A DNA stretch of 64,000 nt from an uncultured SAR86 cluster bacterium (lineage in GTDB: Bacteria > Pseudomonadota > Gammaproteobacteria > Magnimaribacterales > D2472): contig CACOWI010000006.1 of the NCBI GenBank assembly GCA_902630885.1, forward strand, positions 28,005 through 92,004, written 5' to 3'. The notes beneath the pieces are model-generated. The model ran no database searches and was not told the origin of the DNA. It saw only the letters and a program-made list of their open reading frames with translations. How positions within the stretch are numbered: the stretch's first letter is position 1; every line of letters starts with the position of its first letter. The translations under genes were made by a program, and so were the position numbers. Shown in pieces: positions 20,944-32,629 of the stretch.

Positions 20944-21030
20944 TTAAATCAAGAAAAATAATACCTTAGAATAATATTTCTTTATAATATCAAAAATCCC
21001 GTGAAATAAGGCTTTTTTAGCTTTTTGGAC

Positions 21031-21036
21031 TATAAT
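21031..21036 (+). promoter_or_regulatory. Candidate -10 box (TATAAT) of a leaderless aroC promoter
   Basis: TATAAT followed by exactly 7 nt then the aroC ATG; no SD sequence; -35 match is weak. Confidence 0.55.
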
Positions 21037-21043
21037 TATCGCC

Positions 21044-22126
21044 ATGTCAGGCAATACGTTTGGAAAATTATTTAAAATTATGACTTTTGGAGAGAGTCAC
21101 GGCACTGCTATGGGCTGCATTTTAGATGGATGTCCACCTCAAATAGAGCTAACAAAAGAGGATATTCAGCACGATTTAGATAGAAGAAAACCTGGTCAGT
21201 CAGATGTAACAACTCAAAGAAAAGAAGATGATGCTGTTGAGATTTTATCCGGAGTTTTTGAGGGAAAAACCCTAGGGACACCAATAGGAATGATTATTTA
21301 CAACAAAGATCAGCAATCTAAAGATTACTCAAACATTAAAGACGTTTTTAGACCAAATCATGCGGACATAACATATCATGCAAAATATGGTCACAGAGAT
21401 TACAGGGGTGGAGGAAGAGCAAGTGCAAGAGAGACCGCAAATTGGGTTGCTGCTGGAGCAATAGCAAAGAAGATCCTGGCAAAAGAGGGCATTTCAGTAC
21501 ATGGCTTTGTTTCTGAAATAGGAGAAGTTAAGGCTGATTCTATTAATCATAAAGATATAAATAACAAATATTTTTTCTGTGACGAATCAAAGTTGCCTGA
21601 TTTAGATTCAATGTTTAAAGAGTTAATTGAAGAGGGTAATTCTGTTGGAGCAAAGCTAGGAGTTATTGTTGAAAAATGTCCTGTCGGATTAGGTGATCCT
21701 GTCTTTGAGAAGTTAGATGCTAATTTAGCTAAAGCAATAATGACTATTAACGCAGTAAAATCAGTTTCAATCGGTAATGCAGAAGATCTATTAAGCTTAA
21801 AAGGTTCAGAGGCAAGAGATGAAATAACAGCATCTGGTTTCTCCTCAAATAACTCAGGTGGAATATTGGGTGGAATTTCTAATGGAGATGACATTAGTCT
21901 AAGTTTTATAATCAAGCCTACATCTAGTATCAAAACAAAAGGAAAATCTGTTAATAAAGATGGTGAAGAGGTTAACATAGAGGTTAGTGGCAGACATGAT
22001 CCATGCGTTGGAATAAGGGCCGTACCAATTGCAGAAGCAATGGTTAGCCTTGTTCTGGCGGATCATTTATTAATTAACAGAGCACAATGTGCAGAAATTA
22101 AACAGGAATTACCTTTTAGTGAATAA
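21044..22126 (+). CDS. aroC: Chorismate synthase
   Basis: [55 protein letters not shown]. Confidence 0.96.
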   Translation: MSGNTFGKLFKIMTFGESHGTAMGCILDGCPPQIELTKEDIQHDLDRRKPGQSDVTTQRKEDDAVEILSGVFEGKTLGTPIGMIIYNKDQQSKDYSNIKDVFRPNHADITYHAKYGHRDYRGGGRASARETANWVAAGAIAKKILAKEGISVHGFVSEIGEVKADSINHKDINNKYFFCDESKLPDLDSMFKELIEEGNSVGAKLGVIVEKCPVGLGDPVFEKLDANLAKAIMTINAVKSVSIGNAEDLLSLKGSEARDEITASGFSSNNSGGILGGISNGDDISLSFIIKPTSSIKTKGKSVNKDGEEVNIEVSGRHDPCVGIRAVPIAEAMVSLVLADHLLINRAQCAEIKQELPFSE

Positions 22127-22131
22127 AGATA

Positions 22132-23529
22132 ATGAAGACCTTATACGACAAACTCTGGGAGGAGCATCACGTTACCCGACTCGATTCGGGCGAGTCACTG
22201 CTGTACATAGATAGACATTATTTACATGAAGTAACATCCCCTCAGGCATTTGAAGGACTAACAAAGAAAAATTTAAAGCCGTGGAGGCTTGATGCAAATA
22301 TTGCTACACCTGATCATAATGTTCCAACTACAAGGGGTAGCAACTTCAGATCAGAGCAAATTGAAGACGAAATATCAAAGATTCAAGTTGTAGAACTTGA
22401 TAAGAATTGCAATAAATTCGGAATTAAACAATTTGATATTCAATCTACTCACCAAGGCATTGTGCATGTTATTGGTCCTGAGCTTGGTTATACATTGCCA
22501 GGAATGACAATAGTATGTGGTGATTCTCACACATCAACTCATGGAGCACTAGGTTGCTTAGCAATGGGCATTGGAACTTCCGAGGTTGAGCATGTTCTTG
22601 CTACTCAGTGCTTAAAAGTTTCTAAACTAAAAAATATGAATGTAAAGTTTGAAGGAGAAGTAGGCGAACATGTATCTTCAAAAGACATTGTTTTATATTT
22701 GATTAGACAAATAGGCACTGCAGGAGGAACTGGTTACGCTATTGAATTTTCAGGATCTTATATTAGTAGTATATCTGTTGAGGGAAGAATGACTATTTGC
22801 AACATGGCTATTGAAGCAGGTGCTAAGGTAGGATTAATCGCTCCAGATGAAAAGACTATCGACTATGTTAAAAGTAATTCGTTTCTTGATCAGGATGTTT
22901 TTAATAAGGCTGAAGAGTATTGGAAAACTCTAAAGTCAGATGATGATGCAAAATTTGATAAAGAAATAATTATAGATGTATCAAAAATTAAACCTCAAGT
23001 TACATGGGGAACTTCACCTGAGATGGTAATGAATTATGATGAACCAATTCCAACAGTATTTGATACTAATGATGACAACAAAAAGAATGTTGAGCTTGCA
23101 AGAGATTACATGGGTATTAATAACGAATCAAAATTGTCTGATTTAACTTTTGATAAAGTTTTTATAGGATCATGTACAAATTCTAGAATTGAAGATTTAA
23201 GACAAGCAGCTGAAATAGTTAAAGGTAAAACAGTTGCATCAAATATTTCTGAGGCAATTGTTGTTCCCGGATCAGGTCTTGTAAAAGAACAAGCAGAAAA
23301 TGAAGGGTTAGATAAAATTTTTACTGATGCAGGATTTGTTTGGAGAGATCCTGGATGTTCAATGTGTCTTGGAATGAACCCAGATCAACTAAAACCATAT
23401 GAAAGGTGTGCATCAACTTCAAACAGAAACTTTGAGGGAAGACAAGGTTATCTTGGAAGAACTCATTTAATGAGCCCTATCATGGCAGCATTTACAGCAA
23501 TAAATGGAACTATAGGAGATCCGTCATGA
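22132..23529 (+). CDS. leuC: 3-isopropylmalate dehydratase large subunit
   Basis: [41 protein letters not shown]. Confidence 0.96.
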   Translation: MKTLYDKLWEEHHVTRLDSGESLLYIDRHYLHEVTSPQAFEGLTKKNLKPWRLDANIATPDHNVPTTRGSNFRSEQIEDEISKIQVVELDKNCNKFGIKQFDIQSTHQGIVHVIGPELGYTLPGMTIVCGDSHTSTHGALGCLAMGIGTSEVEHVLATQCLKVSKLKNMNVKFEGEVGEHVSSKDIVLYLIRQIGTAGGTGYAIEFSGSYISSISVEGRMTICNMAIEAGAKVGLIAPDEKTIDYVKSNSFLDQDVFNKAEEYWKTLKSDDDAKFDKEIIIDVSKIKPQVTWGTSPEMVMNYDEPIPTVFDTNDDNKKNVELARDYMGINNESKLSDLTFDKVFIGSCTNSRIEDLRQAAEIVKGKTVASNISEAIVVPGSGLVKEQAENEGLDKIFTDAGFVWRDPGCSMCLGMNPDQLKPYERCASTSNRNFEGRQGYLGRTHLMSPIMAAFTAINGTIGDPS

Positions 23530-24167
23530 AATCCAATAGCGAAGGATTAATAATAGACGGTATAGTTGCATTTATCGATAGAGATAATATTGATACTGAT
23601 CAAATTATCCCTACAGAATATTTAAAATCTATTAGAAAGTTTGGATTTGAGGATTACCTTTTTGATGGCTGGAGGTATAAAGATGATGGGAGGCTTGGAA
23701 CAACAAAAGAAGAAAGAGATATTGATGAAAGCTTTATACTCAACAAAGAGCCATTTAATGAATCAAAAATACTGTTAGTTAGGGATAATTTTGGTTGTGG
23801 TTCATCAAGAGAACATGCTGTGTGGGCACTTAGAGATTTTGGTATCAAAGCTGTAATAGCTTCTTCTTTTGGTGACATCTTTTATAACAATTCATTTAAA
23901 AATGGTGTTCTGCCAATCAAGTTATCTAAAAGCGAAATAGAGTTCCTTTTTAATCAAACTCAGAAAAAGGTTCTTGAACTTACAATTAATATACAAAACA
24001 AAGAAATAAATTATGGAGATAAAAATATTTCCTTTCATGTTGAAAAGCATCTTGTAGATAGAATTATTTATGGATTAGATGATGTTGACATAACTTTGAA
24101 AGAAAAAAACAAAATCTTTGATTTTGAGAAAATCAGAATTAAAGAAAGACCTTGGATATTCAAATGA
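23526..24167 (+). CDS. leuD: 3-isopropylmalate dehydratase small subunit
   Basis: [34 protein letters not shown]. Confidence 0.96.
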   Translation: MKSNSEGLIIDGIVAFIDRDNIDTDQIIPTEYLKSIRKFGFEDYLFDGWRYKDDGRLGTTKEERDIDESFILNKEPFNESKILLVRDNFGCGSSREHAVWALRDFGIKAVIASSFGDIFYNNSFKNGVLPIKLSKSEIEFLFNQTQKKVLELTINIQNKEINYGDKNISFHVEKHLVDRIIYGLDDVDITLKEKNKIFDFEKIRIKERPWIFK

Positions 24168-25240
24168 GTAAGAAAATACTAATACTACCTGGCGACGGGA
24201 TTGGACAAGAGGTTACCAAATCTGCAATGCAAATCCTTGATTTCATTGTGAAAAGATTTAATTTAAATTTTGTAGTAAATACTCTTGATGTAGGCGGAAC
24301 CGCATATGAGAAATTCGGTTCACCAATTCCAGATAAGGTGCTAGCAGCTGCCAAGGAAGCTGATGCTATCCTATTTGGAGCTGTTGGTGATCCACAATGG
24401 GATGATTTGAGCTGGGAGGATAGACCTGAAAATGCATTGTTAACGTTGAGAAAGGAATTAAGCTTGTTTGCAAATCTTAGGCCTGCCTTCTTATTTAATG
24501 AACTATCGAATGCATCTCCATTAAAAGAAAAAATTATTGAGGGCTTAGATATATTGATAGTTAGAGAGCTAACTGGTGGTATATATTTTGGCGAGCCAAG
24601 AGGAGTCATTAATGACCAGACCCCTAATTATGCATTTAATACAATGATTTATAATGAAGATGAGATCACAAGAATTGCAAAAGTAGCTTTTGAATCAGCA
24701 CAAAAAAGAAAAGGTAGATTATGTTCAGTAGAAAAAGCAAATGTCTTAGAGGTTTCGAAATTCTGGAGATCTATTGTTACAGAAATGTCAGCTGAATATC
24801 CAGATGTTGAGCTTTCACATCAACTTGCAGATAATGCTGCAATGCAACTTGTTCTGAATCCAAATCAATTTGATGTAATTGTAGCTAGCAATTTATTTGG
24901 AGATATTCTGTCTGATATTGCTGCGACATTAACAGGATCAATAGGCATGCTTCCATCAGCTTCGCTTGATAGCTCATTTAAGGGAATGTATGAGCCATGT
25001 CATGGAAGCGCGCCTGATATTGCTGGTCAAGACATAGCAAATCCACTAGCAATGATAGGTTCTTTATCAATGGCATTGAGATACTCTCTTGAGGAGGAAA
25101 CTGTTGCAAACAAAATTGATATAGCTATTAAAAAATTTATAAATCAGGGCTTCAGAACGAAAGATATAGCAATTGACGAAAATTATCTTAATACATCTGA
25201 GGTTGCAGAAAAAATTATTGAGATTCTTGAAAATGAGTAA
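24164..25240 (+). CDS. leuB: 3-isopropylmalate dehydrogenase
   Basis: [61 protein letters not shown]. Confidence 0.96.
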   Translation: MSKKILILPGDGIGQEVTKSAMQILDFIVKRFNLNFVVNTLDVGGTAYEKFGSPIPDKVLAAAKEADAILFGAVGDPQWDDLSWEDRPENALLTLRKELSLFANLRPAFLFNELSNASPLKEKIIEGLDILIVRELTGGIYFGEPRGVINDQTPNYAFNTMIYNEDEITRIAKVAFESAQKRKGRLCSVEKANVLEVSKFWRSIVTEMSAEYPDVELSHQLADNAAMQLVLNPNQFDVIVASNLFGDILSDIAATLTGSIGMLPSASLDSSFKGMYEPCHGSAPDIAGQDIANPLAMIGSLSMALRYSLEEETVANKIDIAIKKFINQGFRTKDIAIDENYLNTSEVAEKIIEILENE

Positions 25241-26246
25241 TTCAATAAACTTAGCATTAGTTGGCGCATCAGGAGTTGTAGGAAAGAAAATTATTTCTTT
25301 ATTAGAAAATAAAAATGTTGAGATAAATAACTTCTATCCTCTAGGATCATCTTCAGTAGGAGATAAAATTATTTTTAACAGTAATACATATTTTATTGAA
25401 GACATGGTTAATTTCGATTGTTCAAAAGTCAATTTGGCTATTTTTTCCGCAGGATCAAAAGTTGCAGAAGAACATGCAAAAGATTTTATTCAAGCTGGGG
25501 CTTTCGTGATAGATTTATCTTCTAAGTTTAGATATGAGGAAGATGTACCACTTTTAATACCAGAAATAAATGGAGATCAGATAAATTCTCTAGTTACTCC
25601 ATCTTTGATAGCTAACCCAAACTGTTCAACTTCTCAACTTTTAATGGCAATAGGCCCAATTCATAAAGAACTAGAGATAGATATTTTAAACATTGCAACA
25701 TACCAAGCAGTTTCTGGAACAGGCAAGCATGCAGTGCAAGAGCTTCGAAATCAAATAAAAGATGATTTTACTATTCCAGAAGTCTATCCAAAGAAGATTG
25801 CATTTAATGTTATTCCTCAGTGCGATGTCTTTTTAGAAAATGACTTTACTAAAGAAGAAATGAAACTTGTTTGGGAAACAAAAAAAATTCTTGATGAGAA
25901 TATTGAAGTTCAAGCTACATGCGTCAGAGTACCGGTTGTAAATGGCCATTCTGAGGCAGTATTTTTTAGAACTAAGAAAGAGACTTCTCGAGATGAGCTA
26001 ATTAAATTACTGAATAATGCTGTTGGAATTAAGGTATTAGATGATCCGAACTCTCTTGAATATCCAACACCTCTCGAGAACGCAAATGATACTGAAGAAG
26101 TATTTGTTGGAAGGATAAGATCACAGACTATTAATAATGAAAATTGGATTTCAATGTGGATAGTTGCTGATAATGTTTATGGGAAAGGTGCTGCATTAAA
26201 TACTGTTCAAATAATTGAAACTTTAGTTCGGAATAACAAATTGTGA
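25233..26246 (+). CDS. asd: Aspartate-semialdehyde dehydrogenase
   Basis: INLALVGASGVVGKKIISLLE; PNCSTSQLLMAI; TYQAVSGTGK; start set at ATG 25233. Confidence 0.95.
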   Translation: MSNSINLALVGASGVVGKKIISLLENKNVEINNFYPLGSSSVGDKIIFNSNTYFIEDMVNFDCSKVNLAIFSAGSKVAEEHAKDFIQAGAFVIDLSSKFRYEEDVPLLIPEINGDQINSLVTPSLIANPNCSTSQLLMAIGPIHKELEIDILNIATYQAVSGTGKHAVQELRNQIKDDFTIPEVYPKKIAFNVIPQCDVFLENDFTKEEMKLVWETKKILDENIEVQATCVRVPVVNGHSEAVFFRTKKETSRDELIKLLNNAVGIKVLDDPNSLEYPTPLENANDTEEVFVGRIRSQTINNENWISMWIVADNVYGKGAALNTVQIIETLVRNNKL

Positions 26247-27577
26247 TGAGATATTTCGTTTTATTGTCCTTTTTATATTCCTTAAATGTCTATGCAGATA
26301 TTTATCTCTCATCACCTAAGATTAAAGTTAATACTCAAGATCAAAGAATAATAGAGTTTCGAATACAAAATGAAACCATTAGGGATGGCGATATTACTTT
26401 AAATGAGTACAAAACTGATAATCCGCTTAATGAATCATTAGTATCATATACGCTAATAAATGATTTTGGAGATTACCAAACATTTTCTATTGTTATAGAT
26501 GATGAGTATCTAGAAGACTACTTTAGCTTTAAGATTGTAATCAAAGAAAATTTTGCAAAAGATATATTTATTTTGTTGCCGTCAAATATCAGAAAAAGGA
26601 CTAATAACTCAAAATTATATGAATCAAAAAGAACTTTAGATAAAACCGTAGTTGAAAATATGGTTCCAAATAAAACTGATGGGTATTTTTCTCTAAAGTC
26701 ATCATCTGAAAAAGATGAGCCTAAAATCCAAAAAAATGATATTTTTAAAAATTCTGATATAACAACAGTATGGAGTATGGCTGAAAAAATAAAAGGCCAA
26801 AATGAAAATATTTCTATCTATCAAGTAATGTGGTCAATTTATCTTGGAAATAGGAATGCTTTTATAGATGATAATATAAATTTAATTAGGGCAGATCTTG
26901 ATATATTAATTCCAACACTTTCTGATATTGAAAATACTTCATTCCAAATAGCCAAAGAATCAATTTTGGATATGAATAAATCATTTGCAAGCAGTCTTCA
27001 ATCTGCAACAAAATCTCTTTTAGTCCTTACAGCACCTGAAATAATTGAAGATATTAGTGATAGCAGAGAAATTGAATTAAAAAATGATGATCAAAATCAA
27101 ATTGATTTTGAGAATACCACAGATCCTGCAGATCTTATTGAGCAGAATACGAAACAAATAGGCTTAGAAGTCGAAAATGAAATTCTTGAAGAGCTATCTG
27201 AATTAAAACAAACAATCACAGAAGTAGACAATAAATTTCAGACATTAGATTTAATATTTATATCTCTTATATCACTAGCATCAGGAGTTTTACTTGCTTT
27301 AATTTTTATTCAGATTAGAAATATGAGAGCATCAAAAGAAATTGAATATGATTTTGAAGAAGCTTCTGATGATAAATCAACACTATCTTCCTTGCCTTCT
27401 GATCTGAGTGTTAAAAATGATATAGATCAGCAACAATTTGATTTAGCAGTCACATATTATGAAATGAGTGACAAAGAAAACGCAGAAGCGCTTTTAAAAA
27501 ATTTAATTCAAACAACTAAAAATAGTGAAATTAGAAAAGCTTCTGAAGATCTCCTTGAAAAAGTTAATCTGCTGTGA
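26243..27577 (+). CDS. FimV/TspA-like membrane protein with C-terminal TPR-like helper domain
   Basis: Signal peptide; TTVWSMAEKIKGQNENISIYQVMWSIYLGNRNAFIDDNINLIRADLDILIP (FimV core); TM; FDLAVTYYEMSDKENAEALLKNLI; located between asd and truA as in other gammaproteobacteria. Confidence 0.8.
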   Translation: MMRYFVLLSFLYSLNVYADIYLSSPKIKVNTQDQRIIEFRIQNETIRDGDITLNEYKTDNPLNESLVSYTLINDFGDYQTFSIVIDDEYLEDYFSFKIVIKENFAKDIFILLPSNIRKRTNNSKLYESKRTLDKTVVENMVPNKTDGYFSLKSSSEKDEPKIQKNDIFKNSDITTVWSMAEKIKGQNENISIYQVMWSIYLGNRNAFIDDNINLIRADLDILIPTLSDIENTSFQIAKESILDMNKSFASSLQSATKSLLVLTAPEIIEDISDSREIELKNDDQNQIDFENTTDPADLIEQNTKQIGLEVENEILEELSELKQTITEVDNKFQTLDLIFISLISLASGVLLALIFIQIRNMRASKEIEYDFEEASDDKSTLSSLPSDLSVKNDIDQQQFDLAVTYYEMSDKENAEALLKNLIQTTKNSEIRKASEDLLEKVNLL

Positions 27578-28374
27578 AATTAGCAATTAAACTTGAATAT
27601 GATGGTACTGATTTTTCAGGATTTCAAAGTCAAAAAAACGCTTCAACAATTCAAGATAATTTAGAAGATGCATTAAGAAAAATTACCAACGAGGATAATA
27701 GGCTAAATTATTCTGGAAGGACTGACGCGGGAGTTCATGCTTTATCTCAAGTTTGTGACTTTGAAACAAATATTGAAAGAAGTAATAAAGATTGGATCAA
27801 TGGCATAAATTCCAATCTACCTTCAACAATTTCAGTACAAGATATTTTTAAAGTACCAGATACTTTTAACTCAAGGTTTTCTGCAATTGAAAGAAAATAT
27901 TCTTATGTGATATACAACTCCTCAAATAAGCCATTATTCATAGACAGAAATATTTTTTGGGTAAGAAATAATCTTGATATCCAGCTAATGAAAAAAGAAA
28001 TGAAATCTTTTGTGGGCAAGAATGACTTTAGTTCATTTAGAAGTTCAAGTTGCAACTCAAAAAATCCAATAAAAACAATAAAAGATATCCATCTAAAGAC
28101 GTTTAATGATTTTATAATTATTACTGTTATTGCAAATGCTTTTTTACACAATATGGTAAGAATTATGGTTGGAACTTTGGTTGATATTGCAAAAAAAGAA
28201 AACAATATGAGCATTCGAGATATTTTAGAAAAGAAAGACAGGAGTATTGCTGGTAAAACTGCTCCAGCATCAGGTCTATTCTTTCTTGGTCCAAGATATC
28301 CAGATGAATTTAAGATAAATACCTGTGAGAAGGACATCTTTGATCGATACAAAACAAATGAAGCCCTTAATTAA
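27574..28374 (+). CDS. truA: tRNA pseudouridine(38-40) synthase
   Basis: GTG start; KLEYDGTDFSGFQSQ; YSGRTDAGVHALSQV; FLHNMVRIMVGTLVDI. Confidence 0.95.
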   Translation: MKLAIKLEYDGTDFSGFQSQKNASTIQDNLEDALRKITNEDNRLNYSGRTDAGVHALSQVCDFETNIERSNKDWINGINSNLPSTISVQDIFKVPDTFNSRFSAIERKYSYVIYNSSNKPLFIDRNIFWVRNNLDIQLMKKEMKSFVGKNDFSSFRSSSCNSKNPIKTIKDIHLKTFNDFIIITVIANAFLHNMVRIMVGTLVDIAKKENNMSIRDILEKKDRSIAGKTAPASGLFFLGPRYPDEFKINTCEKDIFDRYKTNEALN

Positions 28375-28969
28375 AATATGTGGAATAAATGATTTAGATG
28401 TTCTAAATGAACTTCTTAATCTTAATGGTATTGATTTCCTTGGTTTTATTTTTTATGAGAAAAGCATCAGAAATGTTTCTCTAGAACTTCTTGAAAAAAT
28501 TAAAGGACTACAATTTAACGATAAAAGACCTGTATGTGTATATGTAAATTCTGAAAGGAATTTTATTAAAAAAACTTCGTCATATTTTCAAAATCCTATC
28601 TTTCAGTTTCATGGCAATGAAACAAATGAGTTTTGTGATTCTTTTAAAAATGATTTTTGGAAAGTGTTAAGAGTAAAGAACAAAATTAATATCGATGAAG
28701 TTTATAAATATAAAAATGCATCTGGAATTTTGTTTGAAAACTATAAAAAAGATACGCCAGGCGGAACAGGCGAATCATTTGATTGGAATTTAATAAACAA
28801 CATCAAAGATTTAGATACAAAATTCATTCTATCTGGTGGAATTAATTCTGAAAATGTTGATAATGCTAAAGATATTAATCCTTGGTGTCTTGATATAAAT
28901 TCAGGAGTTGAATCTTCACCTGGAGTAAAAAACATAGATTTAATTAAAAAATTGTTAAACAAAATTTAG
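28358..28969 (+). CDS. trpF: Phosphoribosylanthranilate isomerase
   Basis: IKICGINDLDVL; LSGGINSENVDNA; start set at ATG 28358. Confidence 0.93.
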   Translation: MKPLIKICGINDLDVLNELLNLNGIDFLGFIFYEKSIRNVSLELLEKIKGLQFNDKRPVCVYVNSERNFIKKTSSYFQNPIFQFHGNETNEFCDSFKNDFWKVLRVKNKINIDEVYKYKNASGILFENYKKDTPGGTGESFDWNLINNIKDLDTKFILSGGINSENVDNAKDINPWCLDINSGVESSPGVKNIDLIKKLLNKI

Positions 28970-28972
28970 GAT

Positions 28973-30178
28973 ATGAAATCAGACAAGAATAATTTACCAG
29001 ATAAGAATGGTTTTTTTGGAGAATATGGGGGAAAGTTTGTTCCAGAAACACTCATGTATGCCTTAGAGGAACTTGAAACCACATACGAAAAATTAAAAAA
29101 CAATAATGAATTCAAAAAACAATTTTACAAAGATCTTTCAGAATTTGTTGGAAGGCCATCTCCTTTATATTTTGCTGAAAGACTAACTAAGCATTATGGT
29201 ACAGGCTCTATATGGTTAAAAAGGGAAGATCTTAATCATACTGGCGCACATAAAATTAATAATACTATTGGACAAATATTGCTAGCAAAATATATGGGCA
29301 AGAAAAGGATTATTGCTGAAACTGGTGCAGGACAGCATGGTGTTGCCACTGCTACAGTTGCTGCTAGGCTTGGTCTCGAGTGCCATATTTATATGGGTTC
29401 TGAGGATGTTCAAAGGCAATCATTAAATGTATACAGAATTAAACTCCTTGGAGCGCAGGTTCATTCAGTTGATTCTGGATCTGCTACGTTAAAAGATGCA
29501 CTTAATGAAGCATTAAGAGATTGGGTAACAAATGTTGACGACACATATTATATTATTGGAAGTGTTACAGGACCTCATCCATATCCAATGATTGTAAGAG
29601 ATTTTAATTCTGTTGTTGGTGAAGAATTAATCTCACAGTCAAAAGAATTATTTAATTCAATGCCAGATGCGATCGTTGCATGTGTAGGAGGTGGCTCTAA
29701 TGCAATGGGAGCCTTTTATCCTTTTATAAAATTTAATGAAACAAGACTTATCGGTGTTGAGGCTGGTGGAGAAGGTGTAGAAACTGGAGAACATGCAGCT
29801 CCATTAAATGATGGAACACCAGGAGTTCTTCATGGCGCTCTAAGCTATCTCATGCAAGATGATAGTGGCCAAGTAAAAGGCACTAAATCTGTTTCTGCTG
29901 GATTAGACTATCCAGGAGTAGGACCAGAACATTCTTGGCTGAAAGATTCAGGAAGAGCTGAATATGTTGCTGTTAGTGATGATGCTGCATTAAAAGCATT
30001 TCATGAAGTTTCTGAACTGGAAGGAATAATCCCTGCACTCGAAACAGCACATGCTTTTGCATACTTGGATACTTTAATGAAAGAGTTTGATAAAAATTCA
30101 AATATTATCGTCAACGTTTCAGGAAGGGGTGACAAGGACATTAATACTGTTGCAAATATAGACGGAATAAAGATTTGA
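28973..30178 (+). CDS. trpB: Tryptophan synthase beta chain
   Basis: [36 protein letters not shown]. Confidence 0.97.
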   Translation: MKSDKNNLPDKNGFFGEYGGKFVPETLMYALEELETTYEKLKNNNEFKKQFYKDLSEFVGRPSPLYFAERLTKHYGTGSIWLKREDLNHTGAHKINNTIGQILLAKYMGKKRIIAETGAGQHGVATATVAARLGLECHIYMGSEDVQRQSLNVYRIKLLGAQVHSVDSGSATLKDALNEALRDWVTNVDDTYYIIGSVTGPHPYPMIVRDFNSVVGEELISQSKELFNSMPDAIVACVGGGSNAMGAFYPFIKFNETRLIGVEAGGEGVETGEHAAPLNDGTPGVLHGALSYLMQDDSGQVKGTKSVSAGLDYPGVGPEHSWLKDSGRAEYVAVSDDAALKAFHEVSELEGIIPALETAHAFAYLDTLMKEFDKNSNIIVNVSGRGDKDINTVANIDGIKI

Positions 30179-30960
30179 ACAGACTCACTAATACCTTAGA
30201 AAATCTAAAAAATAAAAGTAAAAAGGCTCTTGTAGCTTATCTCGTTGCTGGTGATCCAGACATAGAAACAACTTTAGAATTAATGATGATGCTTGTTGAT
30301 TCTGGTGTAGACATAATTGAAATTGGAGTTCCTTTTACAGATCCAATCGCAGAGGGTCCTATAATACAAAAAGCTCATGATCGTGCTCTAAAAAATAATG
30401 TTACTTTAAAGTCAATTTTTGAAATGGCTCAAAAATATAGGGAGAATGATAATAAGACTCCTCTTGTGCTCATGGGGTATTTAAATACATTTATCTTTAA
30501 TAAAACTTTAATTGAAGATAACAAAAATAATGTTATCGACTCAGTCCTTGTGGTTGATATTCCTGGCGAATTAAATCTGAAAGATTATGGAGTTTATAAT
30601 CCAAATATAAATACTATTTCACTGATTTCGCCAACAACAAAAAAAGATAGAATAAAATCAATTGCAAAAAATAGCTCTGGATTTGTATATTATGTAACTT
30701 TAAGGGGAGTCACAGGAGCGTCTAATTTGGATGTAAATGAAATTAGCAACAACGTTGAAGAAATAAAAAAACATGCTTCGGTTCCGACTCTTGCTGGATT
30801 TGGAATAAAATCTCCTGAAGACGCAAAATTACTATCCCAACACTCAGATGGTGTGATAATTGGTTCATCAATAGTCCAAATGATTGAAGAAGGCTCTCAA
30901 TCAAAAGAATTTGATAGAATAAGGACATATATTACTGATATTAAAAAGGCAATATCATGA
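30175..30960 (+). CDS. trpA: Tryptophan synthase alpha chain
   Basis: TTG start overlapping trpB stop; [28 protein letters not shown]. Confidence 0.95.
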   Translation: MNRLTNTLENLKNKSKKALVAYLVAGDPDIETTLELMMMLVDSGVDIIEIGVPFTDPIAEGPIIQKAHDRALKNNVTLKSIFEMAQKYRENDNKTPLVLMGYLNTFIFNKTLIEDNKNNVIDSVLVVDIPGELNLKDYGVYNPNINTISLISPTTKKDRIKSIAKNSSGFVYYVTLRGVTGASNLDVNEISNNVEEIKKHASVPTLAGFGIKSPEDAKLLSQHSDGVIIGSSIVQMIEEGSQSKEFDRIRTYITDIKKAIS

Positions 30961-32219
30961 GTCTCTTTCAAAACATACTTACTTCCGTAATGAAGGGAAC
31001 GCGTCGTTTGAATCGTTTTGGCTCTAAAAGCTTTGGAAAACTTTATAACAACATCAATAAAGCTGTTGATTCTGTGATGTCTACTTCGGGTGAGGTATCT
31101 TCATTGGTTTATGCAGAGCATCTTTTAAACCTAATAGAAAATTTAGATGATAATGGATTAAAGAAATTTCTGAATGATCTTTTAAAAAATTATGACATAG
31201 ATACTAAAGTACTTTTAAAAGATGTTAAAAATTATTCATCAAATAAAAATGAAGAAAATTTTGAAAAAGTTAGAGTTTCATCTGAACCAGGCTGGATTGA
31301 ACTATTTAGAAGACTAAATTCAACATCAAATGGAACATATAGATTAGTAAAGCTTAGAGAAAGAATTAGATCATTGAATGACGAAGATTTAAGGGCATTT
31401 GATTCTGGATTATTGAAGCTTTTTAAATATTGGTTTAATCCATCTTTTTTGGTTTTGGAGAAAATTGATTGGGAGACGCCTGCTAATATTCTTGAAAAAA
31501 TAATTGAGTATGAGGCAGTTCATGAAATTAACTCCTGGGATGACTTAAGAGCAAGGTTAGCTCCAGTAGATAGACAATGTTTTGCCTTCTTTCATCCATT
31601 AATCCCAAATGATCCTCTAATATTTGTAGAAGTTGCATTAACAACAGGTATTCCAAAATCCATTCAAAAAATAATTAATCTTGATAGACAAGAAATTGAA
31701 ATAGAGAATGCAAATACAGCAATCTTTTACTCTATCTCAAATTGTCATAATGGCTTATTAGGTATTTCTTTTGGGAATTTTTTAATTAAAAAAGTTGCTA
31801 ATAATCTTAAAAGAGAGCTGCCAGATTTAAATCAATTTATGACACTTTCTCCTTTACCAGGATTTATGAAATGGATGGAAGAATATTCACCAATATCGTT
31901 TGAAAGATGTTCTGATAATAACTGTAGCGATGAGGAACTTACTAAAAATGCAATCAAGTATCTTACTAACTCTGAGAGAGTTGATGGTATGCCAAATGAT
32001 CCGGTTAGTAGATTTCATATCGGAAATGGAGCAAGTCTCGAAAGAATAAACCTCAAAGCAGACACGTCTGAAAAGGGAATGACACAATCTTATGGAGTTA
32101 TGGCAAATTATTTATATGATCTAAAAGTGGTTGAAGAAAATCATGAAACATTTTTTAAAAATAAAGTTGTTCCAATTTCAAATGAGATCGAATCTTTAAA
32201 GAAAAAATATAAAGTTTAA
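30957..32219 (+). CDS. Malonyl-CoA decarboxylase
   Basis: MCD family signatures: W-DLRARLAPVDRQCFAFFHPLIPNDPLIFVEVALT; SISNCHNGLLGISFGNFLIK; TLSPLPGFMKW; RFHIGNGASLERINLKADTSEKGMTQSYGVMANYLYD. Confidence 0.9.
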   Translation: MSLFQNILTSVMKGTRRLNRFGSKSFGKLYNNINKAVDSVMSTSGEVSSLVYAEHLLNLIENLDDNGLKKFLNDLLKNYDIDTKVLLKDVKNYSSNKNEENFEKVRVSSEPGWIELFRRLNSTSNGTYRLVKLRERIRSLNDEDLRAFDSGLLKLFKYWFNPSFLVLEKIDWETPANILEKIIEYEAVHEINSWDDLRARLAPVDRQCFAFFHPLIPNDPLIFVEVALTTGIPKSIQKIINLDRQEIEIENANTAIFYSISNCHNGLLGISFGNFLIKKVANNLKRELPDLNQFMTLSPLPGFMKWMEEYSPISFERCSDNNCSDEELTKNAIKYLTNSERVDGMPNDPVSRFHIGNGASLERINLKADTSEKGMTQSYGVMANYLYDLKVVEENHETFFKNKVVPISNEIESLKKKYKV

Positions 32220-32629
32220 TGACTATAAAAAGAATATTAGGGCTAGTTTTTTTAATAGCGCTTTTATTATTCTTTATAATTAATTTTTATCCAAAAACAT
32301 CTAATGTTGGTTCAAGTGAAATAATTATTAAATCAATTGCTTCCGATCAAAATAAAGAAATCAATTTTAAAGAATTCGATGAGTCAGATTTTGATTTTTT
32401 TGTGTATAGAGCTCATGTTCTTTCTTCACTAGAAAATGCAAATAAATTGAAAGAAAAGATTGTTAACGGAGGATTTCCTGCCTTTGTAGAGTCTTTTGGA
32501 GACAAAGGAAATTCATACGCAATATACGTTGGACCATTTTTATCAGAAGATGATATTGTTAACAATATGGATTTAATTAAAATAATATCAGAATCTAATA
32601 ACGGAGAAATTTCAAGATGGAGGCTTTAG
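32219..32629 (+). CDS. SPOR-domain protein (DedD-like)
   Basis: N-terminal TM; SPOR-like VYRAHVLSSLENANKLKEKIVNGGFPAFVESFGDKGNSYAIYVGPFLSEDD; upstream of cvpA. Confidence 0.75.
   Translation: MTIKRILGLVFLIALLLFFIINFYPKTSNVGSSEIIIKSIASDQNKEINFKEFDESDFDFFVYRAHVLSSLENANKLKEKIVNGGFPAFVESFGDKGNSYAIYVGPFLSEDDIVNNMDLIKIISESNNGEISRWRL

Noticed and set aside
21001-21030. Possible terminator before aroC (aaggcttttttagctttttgg)
   Set aside because: It is a short direct repeat of gcttttt, not a stable hairpin.
24160-24609. 149-aa minus ORF antisense to leuB; likewise 21547-21978 (aroC), 27903-28352 (truA), 12364-12660 (topA)
   Set aside because: All fully inside strongly identified genes on the opposite strand; no SD or recognisable domains.
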